From Pantoea wallisii (GTDB lineage Bacteria > Pseudomonadota > Gammaproteobacteria > Enterobacterales > Enterobacteriaceae), in NCBI RefSeq assembly GCF_002095485.1, contig NZ_MLFS01000008.1:1-64000 (forward strand): a stretch of DNA of 64,000 nt, read 5' to 3'. The translations under genes were made by a program, and so were the position numbers. Numbering within the stretch: the stretch's first letter is position 1; each line of letters opens with the position of its first letter. Shown here piece by piece: positions 16,047 to 26,515 of this stretch. Under the pieces are notes generated by a model that worked only from the letters and a program-made list of their open reading frames with translations, did not search any database and was not told the DNA's origin.

Positions 16047-17648
16047 ATGAACGCCCAGCCTGCTGCGGCGCCGGCACCCCATCCGTTTACCCTGCGCCTG
16101 GCGCTTGGGCTGGCTGGCGTGCTGATCGCCGCGCTCACTTCCGGTTTAAATGACCGCGTAACGGATATCGCGCTGGCCGATATTCGTGCTGCGATCGGCA
16201 TCAGTTACGATCAGGGTAGCTGGATCATCTCTGCTTACCAGGCGGCGGAAGTGGCCGCAATGATGATCGCCCCCTGGTTTGCGGTCACCTTCTCCCTGCG
16301 CCGCTTTGCATTAGCGGTCTCTGCCGGCTTTATGTTGTGCGGCCTGCTGTTGCCGTTTGCGCCCGACGCCCCGCTGTTTATCGCCCTGCGCGTGGTGCAG
16401 GGTCTATTTGGCGGCGCCCTGCCGCCGTTGTTGATGACGGTGGCGCTGCGTTTCCTGCCGCCGCCAATCAAGCTTTACGGTCTCAGTGCCTACGCGCTTA
16501 CCGCCACCTTTGGCCCGAACATGGCCGCGCCGCTGGCCGCCTTCTGGACCGATGATGTTGGCTGGATGTTCGTCTTCTGGCAGGTGGTACCCGCCATGCT
16601 GATCGCCATGCTGCTGATTGGCTGGGGCCTGCCGCAGGATCCGCTGCGCATTGAGCGCTTTAAGCAGATGGACCTGTTCGGCATGCTGACGGGCTGCTCG
16701 GGGATGGCGCTGCTGATCCTGGCGCTGACTCAGGGCGAACGGCTTGACTGGCTCAGCTCGCCGCTGTTCATCGCGCTATTATTCAGCGCCCTGGCGTTGC
16801 TGATTGTGTTCTTTATTAATGAATGGTTTCACCCGCTGCCGCTGTTTAAGTTGCAGATGCTGCGCCGTTCCAATCTGGCGCATGGCCTGCTGGCGCTGGC
16901 GGGCGTCCTGATTCTGGCGCTCTCGGGTTCGGCATTGCCCTCGGCGTACTTCGCTCAGGTTGAGGGATTCCGGACGCTACAGTTCGCCCCACTGGCGCTG
17001 ACCATCGGCCTGCCACAGCTGCTGATTGCGCCGCTGGTTGCTGCCCTGCTGAATATTCGCTGGATCGATTGCCGCTGGGTACTGGCGGCGGGCGTAACGC
17101 TGTTGATAATCGCCTGCCTGATGGGCATGCACATTACTACAGACTGGGCGCGGCAGAACTTCTGGCCGATTCAGGTGCTGCAGGCGTTCGGTCAGCCCAT
17201 GGTGATCCTGCCGGTATTGATGAGCGCCACCAGCGTTGTGGCCCCGCCGGAAGGGCCCTTTGCGTCAGCGATGTTCAACACCGTGCGCGGCTTCTCCAGT
17301 ATTGCTGCCGGCACGCTGGTGGAGTGGTTTATCAGCCACCGCGAGCAGTTTCACTCCAGCGTGCTGGTGGATCACGCCGCCAGCCGCAGCTGGCTAATGA
17401 CCGCGCCGAACAGCGCCCAGGCCAGCAGCAGTTTGCCTCTATTACCGGACGGCAGCGCCAGTAGCGCGGAAAATCTGAGCGGCTTTGCGACGCTGCTGAA
17501 GCATCAGGCTATGGTGCTAAGCCTGAGCGATGCCTGGCTGATGCTGATCGGTTTTGGCGTGCTGCTCCTGCTGCTGACGTTGTGCCTGGCGAAACGCGTC
17601 TGGCCGCCGCAAACCCTGATTCAACCTGTTAAGACCACCCCGGGATAA
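16047..17648 (+). CDS. DHA2-family MFS drug exporter (EmrB-like)
   Basis: 533-aa, about 14 membrane segments, of the H+ antiporter DHA2 family. ALTSGLNDRVTDIALADIRAAIG near the start corresponds to the usual helix 1-2 region, with the motif C-like segment in helix 5. The ATG at 16047 is used; the frame extends to 15852 through the operator region. It is paired with an HlyD-type adaptor 5 bp downstream, so the two should form a tripartite pump with a TolC-like outer channel. Gene order is pump then adaptor, the reverse of emrAB. Confidence 0.9.
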   Translation: MNAQPAAAPAPHPFTLRLALGLAGVLIAALTSGLNDRVTDIALADIRAAIGISYDQGSWIISAYQAAEVAAMMIAPWFAVTFSLRRFALAVSAGFMLCGLLLPFAPDAPLFIALRVVQGLFGGALPPLLMTVALRFLPPPIKLYGLSAYALTATFGPNMAAPLAAFWTDDVGWMFVFWQVVPAMLIAMLLIGWGLPQDPLRIERFKQMDLFGMLTGCSGMALLILALTQGERLDWLSSPLFIALLFSALALLIVFFINEWFHPLPLFKLQMLRRSNLAHGLLALAGVLILALSGSALPSAYFAQVEGFRTLQFAPLALTIGLPQLLIAPLVAALLNIRWIDCRWVLAAGVTLLIIACLMGMHITTDWARQNFWPIQVLQAFGQPMVILPVLMSATSVVAPPEGPFASAMFNTVRGFSSIAAGTLVEWFISHREQFHSSVLVDHAASRSWLMTAPNSAQASSSLPLLPDGSASSAENLSGFATLLKHQAMVLSLSDAWLMLIGFGVLLLLLTLCLAKRVWPPQTLIQPVKTTPG

Positions 17649-17653
17649 CTGTT

Positions 17654-18679
17654 ATGCAAGTTACAACGAAAAGAACGGCGCTGTTAAGCGCCCTGCTGGT
17701 GATACTGCTGGCGATGGTATTTGCTGTCTGGTCAGCGATGAGCGGCAACGATCACCGTACTGACGATGCGTATGTCAACGCGGATTACACGCTGGTGGCG
17801 CCAAAAGTGTCAGGCTATATCGCCAGCGTCAACGTGCAGGATAATCAGTACGTGAAGGCTGGCGATGTGCTGGCCACGCTGGACGATCGCGATTACCGCG
17901 TGGCGCTGGAGACGGCGCAGGCCACTTTGCAGGTCAGTGAAGCGAAGCGACTCAGCGCCCGGGCCCAGCTGGACCAGCAGCAGTCGACTATCGAACAGGC
18001 CAAAGCCACACTCGCCGCCAGCCAGGCGTCAGCGCAGTATGCCGGCCAGAGCGCGGCGCGCTATAACCAGCTGTACAAAAGTGGCACCATCGCCGCTGAC
18101 GATCAGCAGAAAGCCAACTCAACGCAGCGCTCAGCTTCGGCGGCAGTGCGCCAGAGCGAAGCTGCGGTGGCCTTTGCATTGAAGCAGGTCGGCGTGCTGC
18201 AGGCTGCATTACGCGAGGCGGACGCAGATGTCGCCGCCGCCCAGGCCAGCGTCGATCAAGCGAAGCTGAATCTCTCCTATACGCGTATTATCGCGCCGGT
18301 GGAGGGCATGGTCGGCCAGCGCGCGGTGCGCACGGGAGCGTATGTCAGCGCGGGCACGCGTTTGCTGGCGGTGGTGCCGCTGCAGCAGACCTACATCACC
18401 GCGAACTATCTGGAAACGCAGCTGGCGGATGTGCGTCAGGGGCAGAAGGTGACCATCAATATTGATGCGCTGCCCGGCAAGACGTTTACCGGCCACGTTG
18501 ATAGCATTGCACCGGCCACCGGGGCGACTTTTTCAGCCATCTCTCCCGATAATGCGACAGGCAACTACACTAAAGTGGTTCAGCGTTTGCCGGTCAAAAT
18601 TGTCCTGGATGCGGGTCAACCCAATCTGGCGCAGTTGCGTGTCGGCATGTCGGCGATTCCGCACATTGAGACCCGATGA
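17654..18679 (+). CDS. HlyD/EmrA-like membrane fusion protein
   Basis: 341 aa. One N-terminal membrane anchor (ALLSALLVILLAMVFAVWSAM) is followed by a biotinyl-lipoyl-like half (DDAYVNADYTLVAPKVSGYI), a long Ala/Gln-rich coiled coil (about 85-200) and the second lipoyl half with YTRIIAPVEGMVGQRAVRTGAYV. This is the typical EmrA architecture. It is translated right after the pump gene and is periplasmic, linking the pump to an outer-membrane channel. No hairpin of note follows before the ypdK leader. Confidence 0.92.
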   Translation: MQVTTKRTALLSALLVILLAMVFAVWSAMSGNDHRTDDAYVNADYTLVAPKVSGYIASVNVQDNQYVKAGDVLATLDDRDYRVALETAQATLQVSEAKRLSARAQLDQQQSTIEQAKATLAASQASAQYAGQSAARYNQLYKSGTIAADDQQKANSTQRSASAAVRQSEAAVAFALKQVGVLQAALREADADVAAAQASVDQAKLNLSYTRIIAPVEGMVGQRAVRTGAYVSAGTRLLAVVPLQQTYITANYLETQLADVRQGQKVTINIDALPGKTFTGHVDSIAPATGATFSAISPDNATGNYTKVVQRLPVKIVLDAGQPNLAQLRVGMSAIPHIETR

Positions 18680-18881
18680 AAATGTGAGCAAGTTCTCAGA
18701 AGTGACCTATTTATTTTCGGATCGATTACGCGTAAATTAGCGCTCGATCCTGTTCCGGGGCAGCCCGGAGCGACCTGAGTAGAAAGCGTGTAGCGATGAT
18801 GAACTCCACCTTTCTCTTATTCTGTTCGGGTTACGCTGGTTTGGGATCGCCATTATTGTAACCGCTCAGAGGAGTTGTTTT

Positions 18882-18953
18882 GTGAAATACGCTTTGATGG
18901 GAATCTCTTTCTTCGTCTTACTTTGGGTCGGCACCTTTGTGCTGATGCTCTAG
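18882..18953 (+). CDS. ypdK: Small membrane protein YpdK (23 aa)
   Basis: A GTG-started 23-codon gene with a good RBS (AGAGGAG, 7 nt upstream). The product MKYALMGISFFVLLWVGTFVLML closely follows the E. coli YpdK pattern MKYFFMGISFMVIVWAGTF and forms a single membrane helix. The place is also conserved: directly beside alaC, here convergent with it and sharing a terminator. Function unknown. Confidence 0.85.
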   Translation: MKYALMGISFFVLLWVGTFVLML

Positions 18954-18964
18954 AGCCGCCAGGC

Positions 18965-18986
18965 GGGGCGACCTCTCAGTCGCCCC
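18965..18986. terminator. Hairpin between ypdK and alaC
   Basis: GGGGCGA-CCTCTCAG-TCGCCCC, a 7-bp GC stem between convergent genes. Confidence 0.65.
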
Positions 18987-18995
18987 GATTTGCGC

Positions 18996-20231
18996 TTACT
19001 CTGCTTCTTCCAGTGCTTTCACCGTTCCCGGCAAAATGCCGTCGGCGCGGAACATCGCTTTAATGCCACGTACCGCCTGACGAATACGGTCGCTGTTTTC
19101 AATCAGTGCAAAACGCACGTGGGTATCCCCGTAGTCCCCGAAGCCGATGCCCGGCGACACGCACACCTTCGCCTCCTGTAGCAGCAATTTGGCAAACTCC
19201 AGCGATCCGAGATGCGCATAGTGGTCAGGGATTTTTGCCCAGACATACATGGACGCCTTAGGCAGATCCACCATCCAGCCGGCTTCATGCAGCCCTTTCA
19301 CCAGCACATCGCGCCGGCGTTTATACTGCTCAGCAATATCACGGACGCACTGCTGATCGCCCTCCAGCGCAGCAATCGCCGCCACCTGCAACGGCGTGAA
19401 CGTGCCGTAGTCGTGGTAGCTTTTGATGCGTGCCAGCGCGGCTACCAGCTCTTTATTGCCCACCATAAAGCCGATACGCCAGCCCGCCATGTTGTAGCTT
19501 TTAGACAGGGTGAAAAACTCTACTGCCACGTCGCGTGCGCCGGGCACCTGCATAATGGATGGCGCTTTCCAGCCGTCATAGGTGATATCGGCGTAGGCGA
19601 GATCGTGAATCACCAGCACGTTGTACTGCTTCGCCAGCGCAATCACCCGCTCAAAGAAGTCCAGCTCAACGCATTGTGAGGTTGGATTGGACGGGAAACC
19701 GAGAATCATCATCTTCGGTTTTGGATAGCTCTCACGGATAGCGCGTTCCAGCTCGTTAAAGAAATCGACGCCTGCTACCAGCGGCACGGAGCGAACCTGC
19801 GCGCCGGCGATCACGGCGCCGTAGATGTGAATCGGGTAGCTGGGATTGGGCACCAGCACGGTATCACCGTGATCGAGCGTTGCCAGCATCAGATGTGCCA
19901 GCCCCTCTTTCGAGCCGATGGTCACGATCGCTTCTGATTCGGGATCGATCTCCACCTGATAGCGGTCAGCATACCAGCGTGAGATGGCCCGACGCAGACG
20001 CGGAATGCCGCGTGAGGTGGAGTAACCATGCGTATCTTCGCGCTGCGCCACCTGGCAGAGCTTCTCTACGATATGCGGCGGCGTGGCACCATCGGGGTTG
20101 CCCATGGAGAAATCGATGATGTCTTCGCCGCGCCGGCGCGCAGCCATCTTCAACTCAGCGGTGATGTTAAATACATACGGGGGCAAGCGTTCAATACGCG
20201 AGAAACGACGGGGTGTGCTGTTATCAGCCAT
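18996..20231 (-). CDS. alaC: Glutamate-pyruvate aminotransferase AlaC
   Basis: 411 aa, class I PLP-dependent aminotransferase. The PLP lysine lies in [14 protein letters not shown], preceded by GFPSNPTSQ and [12 protein letters not shown]. The N-terminal [29 protein letters not shown] is characteristic of AlaC (YfdZ). It makes alanine from pyruvate and glutamate. The position between ypdK and ypdA matches E. coli and places it next to the pyruvate-sensing system. Confidence 0.95.
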   Translation of the reverse strand: MADNSTPRRFSRIERLPPYVFNITAELKMAARRRGEDIIDFSMGNPDGATPPHIVEKLCQVAQREDTHGYSTSRGIPRLRRAISRWYADRYQVEIDPESEAIVTIGSKEGLAHLMLATLDHGDTVLVPNPSYPIHIYGAVIAGAQVRSVPLVAGVDFFNELERAIRESYPKPKMMILGFPSNPTSQCVELDFFERVIALAKQYNVLVIHDLAYADITYDGWKAPSIMQVPGARDVAVEFFTLSKSYNMAGWRIGFMVGNKELVAALARIKSYHDYGTFTPLQVAAIAALEGDQQCVRDIAEQYKRRRDVLVKGLHEAGWMVDLPKASMYVWAKIPDHYAHLGSLEFAKLLLQEAKVCVSPGIGFGDYGDTHVRFALIENSDRIRQAVRGIKAMFRADGILPGTVKALEEAE

Positions 20232-20349
20232 GATGTCCTCTGGATTACGTGAGCGCCCGGACCGTCCGAGCGACGCTGGTCACTGCGGTGACCTAACCAA
20301 GAACATAACGTGCTGATAACAGGATTGTCGAGAGTGGCAGAAAATTTTT

Positions 20350-20873
20350 TTAATTTTGCGTATTCAGCCGGCCAAACACCCAATCGTTCACCCATTGGTC
20401 TTTTAGCAGATAATTATCCCGCAATGTTCCCTCAAGCACGAAACCGTTCTTCTCCAGAATGCGGCGCGAGGGCCAGTTTCCCTCGATCACCAGCGCTTTG
20501 AGCTTATGAAATTCAGCGTCAAGCAGAAACGTGCTGAGCGCCGCCAGCGCTTCGCTGCCATAGCCCTGACCGGTAAACGCATGACGCAACATATAGCCCA
20601 CTTCCGCCTGCCGGTACGGATGCCACTCGGCGCTACAGCCAAACAGACCAATGGCTTCGCCGGTTTCCCGCACGCGGCGACCAGGCACAGCATGTGAAAG
20701 CTGGTCGGCAGCCAGGGCGCCAGCCGTTCGGTAAAGCGCTGGCGAATGTCGTTTTCGTCGGGTATCTCGCTAACCCAGGTCATGGTGGCGGCATCTTCAT
20801 GTACCGCTTTGAAGATCTGCCAGTCTTCCGCCTGCAGGCGACTGAGGATAAGACGAGGGGTAAATAGTTGCAT
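20350..20873 (-). CDS. GNAT acetyltransferase (RimJ-like), frame broken by one missing base
   Basis: Two frames make one protein of about 174 aa. The first starts at 20873 (MQLFTPRLILSRLQAEDW...HMLCLV) and the second continues (VRETGEAIGLFGC...GYMLRHAFTGQGYGSEAL...WPSRRILEKNGFVLEG). The acetyl-CoA loop QGYGSEAL is in the second part. The span is one base short of a whole number of codons, and one extra G at 20676-20677 (+ strand) would restore it. It resembles ribosomal-protein or aminoglycoside-type N-acetyltransferases of the Acetyltransf_3 group. The break is probably a consensus error. Confidence 0.75.
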
Positions 20874-21058
20874 TGCTGCGCTCCGCTATTTTGCATAGGG
20901 CAACATAGCAAACAGCATTCGTGACAGCCAGTGGCTGGCGCACGGATCCGGTAATCCTCTTTTTTACCGTCAGGATTTCCCTATTTACCCGGCAGTGCTG
21001 GCGGATCGCGATCACATTTTTTATCATAGCTGCACTGATGTCTTGCCTGAGAACGCCC

Positions 21059-22768
21059 GTGCCCTCCCACTTCGACATGCTGTTAGCGGTGTTTGATCGC
21101 GCCGCGCTAATGCTGATCTGCCTGTTCTTCCTCACCCGCACGCGCGTTTTCCGTCAGCTATTACAAAAAGATGAGCACTCGCCCGGCGAAAAAATTGTGG
21201 TCACGGCCATTTTCTCGCTGTTTGCGCTGTTCAGCACCTGGTCCGGCATTGACGTTGATGGCTCGCTGCTTAACGTTCGCGTGATTGCGGTGATGGCCGG
21301 CGGGATTCTGTTTGGGCCGTGGGTGGGCATCGCCACCGGCGTCATCGCCGGCGTGCATCGCTTCCTGATTGATATGGATGGCGTCACCTCCGTGCCCTGC
21401 CTGATTACCAGCATCATTGCCGGCATTGCAGCCGGGATGATTAACCGGCGCGTGAGCAAAGAGCAGCGCTGGCGGGCCGGTATCCTCGGCGGCATGCTGT
21501 GCGAAAGCCTGACCATGGTGATGATCGTGCTGTGGGCCAAACCGATGACGCTTGGCCTGACCATTGTGTCAGAGATTGCGCTGCCGATGGTGCTGGGCGC
21601 CTCAAGCATCGGTTTGATTGTGCTGCTGGTGCAAAGCGTCGAGGGGGAGAAAGAGGCGATTGCGGCGCGCCAGGCTAAGCTGGCACTGGAGATCGCCAAC
21701 AAAACCCTGCCGCTGTTCCGCCAGACCAACAGCGACTCATTGCGTCAGGTATGTGAAATTATCCGCAGCGATATTCACGCCGACGCGGTAGCGATAACCA
21801 ATACCCGGCAGATCCTCGCCTATGTTGGTTACGGCGAGCAGAACTATCACAACGGCGACGATGGCATCAGTCCGACCACCTCACAGGCCATTAGCAGCGG
21901 CAAAATCATCATCAGGAACAATGATGAAGCGCACCGCACCAAAGATATCCACTCAATGCTGGTTATTCCCCTTTGGGAAAAAGGGGAAGTAACGGGCACG
22001 CTAAAAATTTACTATCGCCGCGCCCACCGCATCACTGGCTCACTCAAAGAGATGGCGATTGGCCTGTCGCAAATTATCTCCACCCAGTTGGAAGTGTCAC
22101 GCGCCGAACAGCTACGCGAGATGGCGAATAAAGCTGAACTGCGTGCGCTGCAAAGTAAGATCAATCCGCACTTCCTGTTCAACGCCCTCAACGCGATCTC
22201 CTCCTCTATCCGCCTCAATCCGGATACGGCGCGTCAACTGGTGATCAATCTCTCACGCTACCTGCGTTATAACCTGGAGCTCAACGACGATGAGCCTATC
22301 GACATCAAGAAAGAGCTGTGGCAGGTGAAGGATTACGTGGCGATTGAGCAGGCGCGCTTTGGCGATAAGCTCTCAATGATTTTTGATGTGGATGAGGATC
22401 TGCACATTACCCTGCCAAGCCTGCTGATTCAGCCGCTGGTGGAGAATGCGATTGTGCATGGTATCCAGCCGTGCCGGGGCAAAGGTGTGGTCACGCTGAG
22501 CGTCAAAGATTTGGGCGATCGCGTGCGCGTGGCGGTACGGGATACCGGTGCCGGCATCAGTGAAGAGGTGATTGAACGGGTCGCTCGCAATGAGATGCCA
22601 GGCAACAAGATTGGCCTGCTTAATGTGCACCATCGGGTGAAACTGCTCTCCGGCCAGGGACTCCGCATTACCCGCCTGGAGCCGGGTACAGAGATCGCCT
22701 TTACCCTCAGCAAAAGTGGTCAGCGGCTGCCCGTGCCGTTAAGCCGTCAGACGGAAACCTCAGCGTGA
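21059..22768 (+). CDS. ypdA: Pyruvate-sensing histidine kinase YpdA (PyrS)
   Basis: 569 aa from a GTG at 21059, which puts [12 protein letters not shown] in register with the E. coli start MHEIFNMLLAVF; the frame opens at 20921 and an ATG at 21038 is an alternative. An N-terminal 5TM LytS-like domain is followed by a GAF domain (about 240-350), then the His_kinase domain with [15 protein letters not shown] (phospho-His) and a HATPase with [14 protein letters not shown] and [15 protein letters not shown]. It senses extracellular pyruvate in E. coli and phosphorylates YpdB, whose GTG overlaps its stop codon. Confidence 0.92.
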   Translation: MPSHFDMLLAVFDRAALMLICLFFLTRTRVFRQLLQKDEHSPGEKIVVTAIFSLFALFSTWSGIDVDGSLLNVRVIAVMAGGILFGPWVGIATGVIAGVHRFLIDMDGVTSVPCLITSIIAGIAAGMINRRVSKEQRWRAGILGGMLCESLTMVMIVLWAKPMTLGLTIVSEIALPMVLGASSIGLIVLLVQSVEGEKEAIAARQAKLALEIANKTLPLFRQTNSDSLRQVCEIIRSDIHADAVAITNTRQILAYVGYGEQNYHNGDDGISPTTSQAISSGKIIIRNNDEAHRTKDIHSMLVIPLWEKGEVTGTLKIYYRRAHRITGSLKEMAIGLSQIISTQLEVSRAEQLREMANKAELRALQSKINPHFLFNALNAISSSIRLNPDTARQLVINLSRYLRYNLELNDDEPIDIKKELWQVKDYVAIEQARFGDKLSMIFDVDEDLHITLPSLLIQPLVENAIVHGIQPCRGKGVVTLSVKDLGDRVRVAVRDTGAGISEEVIERVARNEMPGNKIGLLNVHHRVKLLSGQGLRITRLEPGTEIAFTLSKSGQRLPVPLSRQTETSA

Positions 22769-23490
22769 AAGCCATTATTGTCGAAGACGAATTTCTTGCG
22801 CAGCAAGAGCTAAGCTGGATGATTCAGCAACACAGCCAGATTACGATTGAAGCCTGTTTTGATGACGGGCTGGATGTGCTCCGGTATCTGCAAACTCACC
22901 GGGTTGATGTCATCTTCCTTGATATCAATATTCCGTCGCTGGACGGCATGTTGCTGGCGCAGAACATCAACCAGTTTACGCATAAGCCGCTGATTGTCTT
23001 TATCACTGCCTGGAAAGAGCATGCGGTAGAGGCATTTGAGCTGGAGGCTTTTGACTACATCCTCAAGCCGTATCATGAGTCGCGCATCGTCACGATGCTG
23101 AATAAGCTGGAAGCCACCGCGCAGCAGCAGGCACAGCAGCCCAATCCCGCCGCCGGTACGCCGCAAACCGTTAATCTGGTCAAAGATGAGCGCATTATCG
23201 TGACCGATATCAACGATATCTACTACGTTGAGGCGCATGAGAAGCTGACGTTTGTCTATACGCGGCGCGAAGCTTACGTCATGTCGATGGCGATCAGCGA
23301 GTTTTGCAGCCGGCTGCCTGAGCAGATGTTTTTCCGCTGCCATCGGTCGTACTGCGTCAACCTGAGCAAGATTCGCGAGATCGAACCCTGGTTTAACAAC
23401 ACTTATCTGGTGAAGCTGCGCGATCTGGATGCGCAGGTGCCCGTGAGTCGCAGCAAAGTGAAGGCGTTTCGCCAGCTGATGCACTTATAA
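22765..23490 (+). CDS. ypdB: LytTR response regulator YpdB (PyrR)
   Basis: 241 aa with a GTG start overlapping ypdA by 4 bp. Receiver domain 1-120 with the phospho-acceptor Asp in [13 protein letters not shown] and the Lys in DYILKPY. The LytTR DNA-binding domain is at about 140-241 ([15 protein letters not shown]). In E. coli YpdB activates yhjX. The matching binding site stands 11 kb upstream in this window. Confidence 0.95.
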   Translation: MKAIIVEDEFLAQQELSWMIQQHSQITIEACFDDGLDVLRYLQTHRVDVIFLDINIPSLDGMLLAQNINQFTHKPLIVFITAWKEHAVEAFELEAFDYILKPYHESRIVTMLNKLEATAQQQAQQPNPAAGTPQTVNLVKDERIIVTDINDIYYVEAHEKLTFVYTRREAYVMSMAISEFCSRLPEQMFFRCHRSYCVNLSKIREIEPWFNNTYLVKLRDLDAQVPVSRSKVKAFRQLMHL

Positions 23491-23514
23491 GGCGAACGGC
23501 AGGCGCCGTTCGCC
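23491..23514. terminator. Hairpin between ypdB and glk
   Basis: GGCGAACGGC-AGGC-GCCGTTCGCC, a perfect 10-bp stem immediately after the ypdB stop and 9 bp from the convergent glk end. Confidence 0.65.
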
Positions 23515-23522
23515 CGCGGTAA

Positions 23523-24487
23523 TTACAGGATACGGCCGAGCACCTGACGCAAGTGCGCGCCGGCGCCAAGCAGGCCTGGCTGATCGTGCGTAATCATGTA
23601 GACCGGGATATCAACCAGATAGTCGCGGAAGCGGCCCTTATCTTCAAAGGCGGCGCGGAAGCCTGACGCTTTAAAGAACTCCAGGAAGCGCGGCACAATG
23701 CCACCCGCGATATACACGCCGCCAAAGGTGCCGAGATTCAACGCCAGATTCCCGCCAAAGCGGCCCATGATGACGCAGAACAGCGTCAGCGCGCGGCGGC
23801 AGTCGATACAGATATCCTGCAAGGCGCGTTCAGTGACATCTTTAGGTTTGAGGTTTTCCGGCTCACGCTGATCCGATTTCACAATCGCCCGGTACAGATT
23901 GACCAGCCCGGCACCTGAGAGCACGCGCTCTGCAGAGACGTGACCGAGCTCAGCGCGCAGCACTTCCAGAATCGCATCTTCCTCTTCACTGTTCGGGGCA
24001 AAATCAACGTGACCGCCCTCGCCCGGCAGACTGACCCAGCGCTGCGCCACGTGCACCAGATGCTGACGCCAAGACCGGTACCCGCGCCATAGATGGCAAT
24101 CGGCTTATCTTTCACCGGCGTTTTGCCGCCGAACTGGATGACATCACTCTCTGCCAGCATCGGAATCGCCATCGACACGGCGGTGAAGTCGTTGATGATC
24201 TCCAGCGTCTCAAAGCCAAGGCTCTGTTTCATCTGGCTGGCGGAGAACGCCCAGTCATGGTTGGTCATCTCCACCCAGTCGCCGGTAATCGGGCAGGCGA
24301 TGGCGATACAACCGTGGGTGATATCCTGTTTCTGCTCGTCGAGATAGTGACGAATTACCGCTTCCAGGTTGTCGTAGTCTGATGTGGAGAATGTTTTGGC
24401 CTGGGAGATGGTGCCGGTTTCCACCTCACACAACGCGAGGCGAGCGTTAGTACCGCCCACATCGCCGACCAGGGCGTATTTTGTCAT
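23523..24487 (-). CDS. glk: Glucokinase Glk, frame broken by one missing base
   Basis: About 321 aa over two frames. [21 protein letters not shown] (phosphate loop) through GAGTGLGVS is in the first frame. The second continues with [22 protein letters not shown] and ends [10 protein letters not shown], as in E. coli Glk (321 aa). The region is one base short: GTCAGC-ATCTG should read GTCAGCCATCTG (His), i.e. a G is missing near 24062 on the + strand. ATP-dependent phosphorylation of free cytoplasmic glucose. The order ypdB-glk follows E. coli. Confidence 0.93.
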
Positions 24488-24640
24488 TCTTCTGCTGCTC
24501 CGCTTGGGTCATAAACAATTGCAGGACACTATAAGAGCCTGCCAATAAAACAACAACGCCCACCAGCACGATGAGCGTTGTTCAGTGAGTGCGTTGCACA
24601 GCCTGGCGATTGCGCGCGCCGCTGTATAGAGGCAACTGTC

Positions 24641-26302
24641 CTAAACTGTGCGGCTATTCCGCTGATGCAGCGCCGCCGTCACTTTACGCAGCAGCGGCGG
24701 CAGGTCCTGTTTGTCCATCACCACCTCAATCAGTGACAGGCAGCGCTGCTGCGCCAGCAGCGCCAGCACGCCCTCCAGCTGCGCCGTTTCACTGATGCGC
24801 CAGCTTTGCGCACTGCACTGCAGGCTCATCGCCTGCGGCAGTGCTGTCCAGTTCCAGCGGGCAATATCGTTATAGCGCTGCTCTGCGCCATGAATGGCTC
24901 GCTCAACCGTATAGCCATCATTATTCAGCAGGAAAATGATCGGCTGCAGTCCGTCACGCTGGATAGAGCCCAGCTCCTGAATTGTCAGCTGTGCCGACCC
25001 ATCCCCGATGATCAGAATCACCCGACGATCGGGCTGCGCCGTTTGCGCGCCAAAGGTGGCGGGTAAAGTATAGCCAATCGATCCCCACAGCGGCTGAACG
25101 ATCAGCTCTGCCCCCTGCGGCAGCCGCAGGGCGGCGGCACCAAATGCAGCAGTGCCTTGATCGGCAAGGATAATATCACCTGGCTGCAGAAAGCGCTGCA
25201 TCGCCTGCCAGAATGCCTGCTGACTGATTACCGCTGCAGCAGTGGGCGCCGTTTCCTCATACAGCGCGGGCGGCGCGGTGTGCCAGTGCGCGCAGTGGCG
25301 TTGATAAATCGGCAAAAGTGCGGTCAGCGCCTGCGCCATGCTCAGCGGTGCAAAGGTTTCGCCCGCCACGGTGGCGTGAAACGGCTGCAGATCGATCAGG
25401 CGTTCAGCCGGCAGCTGCTGGGTGAATCCGGCGGTGAGCGTATCGGTAAACCGCACGCCTGCGCAGATGGTCACATCCGTCTCTTCAATTGCGGCCCGTA
25501 CCGCGGCTGTGCTGCCTTCAGCGGCATAGGTTCCGACATAGCCTGGCTGTTGCTCATTTAGCACGCCTTTCCCCATCAGCAGCGTTGCGGCGGGAATCGC
25601 GCGCAGTTCACGCAGGTGCGCGAGTGACGCCTGCAACTGCCAGCGGCCGGCCAGGAAATCCGCCAGTAACGCCACGCGCTGTGCCGGTGCCAGCAGTCGC
25701 TCCGCCGCCGCCGCAAAGGCTGCGGCAGCACAGGCATGCACGACCGGCGCTTCCGGCGATCGCTCTGCGGGCAAGGTCACGTCCGCCGCAGCGACATCCA
25801 CCGCCAGCAGCAGATAGCCCGGACGGTGCTGGCGCAGCGCCTCATCAATCACCCGATCAATCTCTGCCACAGCATTGTCCACCGTTAACACCGCCGCGGC
25901 AGCGCTCACCTCTTGCGCCATACGCAAAAAATGGCGGAAATCGCCATCGCCAAGTGAGTGATGCACGCAATCACCCTGACGCTGCGCTGCGCTGGCCGGT
26001 GCGCCGACAATGTGAATCACCGGCACATACTCCGCATAGCTGCCTGCAATACCGTTAATGGCGCTGAGTTCGCCAACGCCAAAGGTGGTGAGCAGTGCCG
26101 CCGCACCGTTACAGCGTCCGTACCCATCGGCAGCGTAAGCGGCGTTGAGTTCGTTGGCGCAGCCTACCCAGGCGATGTCAGGATGATCGATGACGCTATC
26201 AAGAAACTGCAGGTTGTAATCGCCAGGCACGCCAAACAGATGACGGATGCCAGCCTGGTGTAAACGGTTTAACAGATAGTCGCCAACATTGAGGGTTTTC
26301 AT
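24641..26302 (-). CDS. ipdC: Indolepyruvate decarboxylase IpdC
   Basis: 553-aa thiamine diphosphate enzyme: catalytic Glu in CANELNAAYAADGYGR, HH pair in DCVHHSLGDGDF, and the ThDP/Mg motif from GDGSAQLT to NNDGYT. It converts indole-3-pyruvate to indole-3-acetaldehyde, the key step of the indolepyruvate route to the plant auxin IAA, in enterobacteria such as Enterobacter and Pantoea. E. coli lacks it. Divergent from the aldo/keto reductase gene. Phenylpyruvate decarboxylation is a possible second activity. Confidence 0.93.
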   Translation of the reverse strand: MKTLNVGDYLLNRLHQAGIRHLFGVPGDYNLQFLDSVIDHPDIAWVGCANELNAAYAADGYGRCNGAAALLTTFGVGELSAINGIAGSYAEYVPVIHIVGAPASAAQRQGDCVHHSLGDGDFRHFLRMAQEVSAAAAVLTVDNAVAEIDRVIDEALRQHRPGYLLLAVDVAAADVTLPAERSPEAPVVHACAAAAFAAAAERLLAPAQRVALLADFLAGRWQLQASLAHLRELRAIPAATLLMGKGVLNEQQPGYVGTYAAEGSTAAVRAAIEETDVTICAGVRFTDTLTAGFTQQLPAERLIDLQPFHATVAGETFAPLSMAQALTALLPIYQRHCAHWHTAPPALYEETAPTAAAVISQQAFWQAMQRFLQPGDIILADQGTAAFGAAALRLPQGAELIVQPLWGSIGYTLPATFGAQTAQPDRRVILIIGDGSAQLTIQELGSIQRDGLQPIIFLLNNDGYTVERAIHGAEQRYNDIARWNWTALPQAMSLQCSAQSWRISETAQLEGVLALLAQQRCLSLIEVVMDKQDLPPLLRKVTAALHQRNSRTV

Positions 26303-26515
26303 CGCAAGCTCCAGCGCAAAGGGTTATCTGGAGTATTAGCGAGGTGGCTGATTTGGCGAGATTTTCACCATCATCGCACGCTCATCGTTGGCAAGGATTC
26401 GTTACGACGGCAGATAATTCTGTAAGTTGCGATCATTGCCGCGTTTCACCTTGGTGTAAACGCATACACTGATAAGCTGTTGCCACTTTCTCCCCCTTTG
26501 AGACAGGAATGCTGC

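Noticed and set aside
18780-18868. 21-codon ORF ahead of ypdK (ATG near 18797)
   Set aside because: No ribosome binding site, and no similarity that I recognise.
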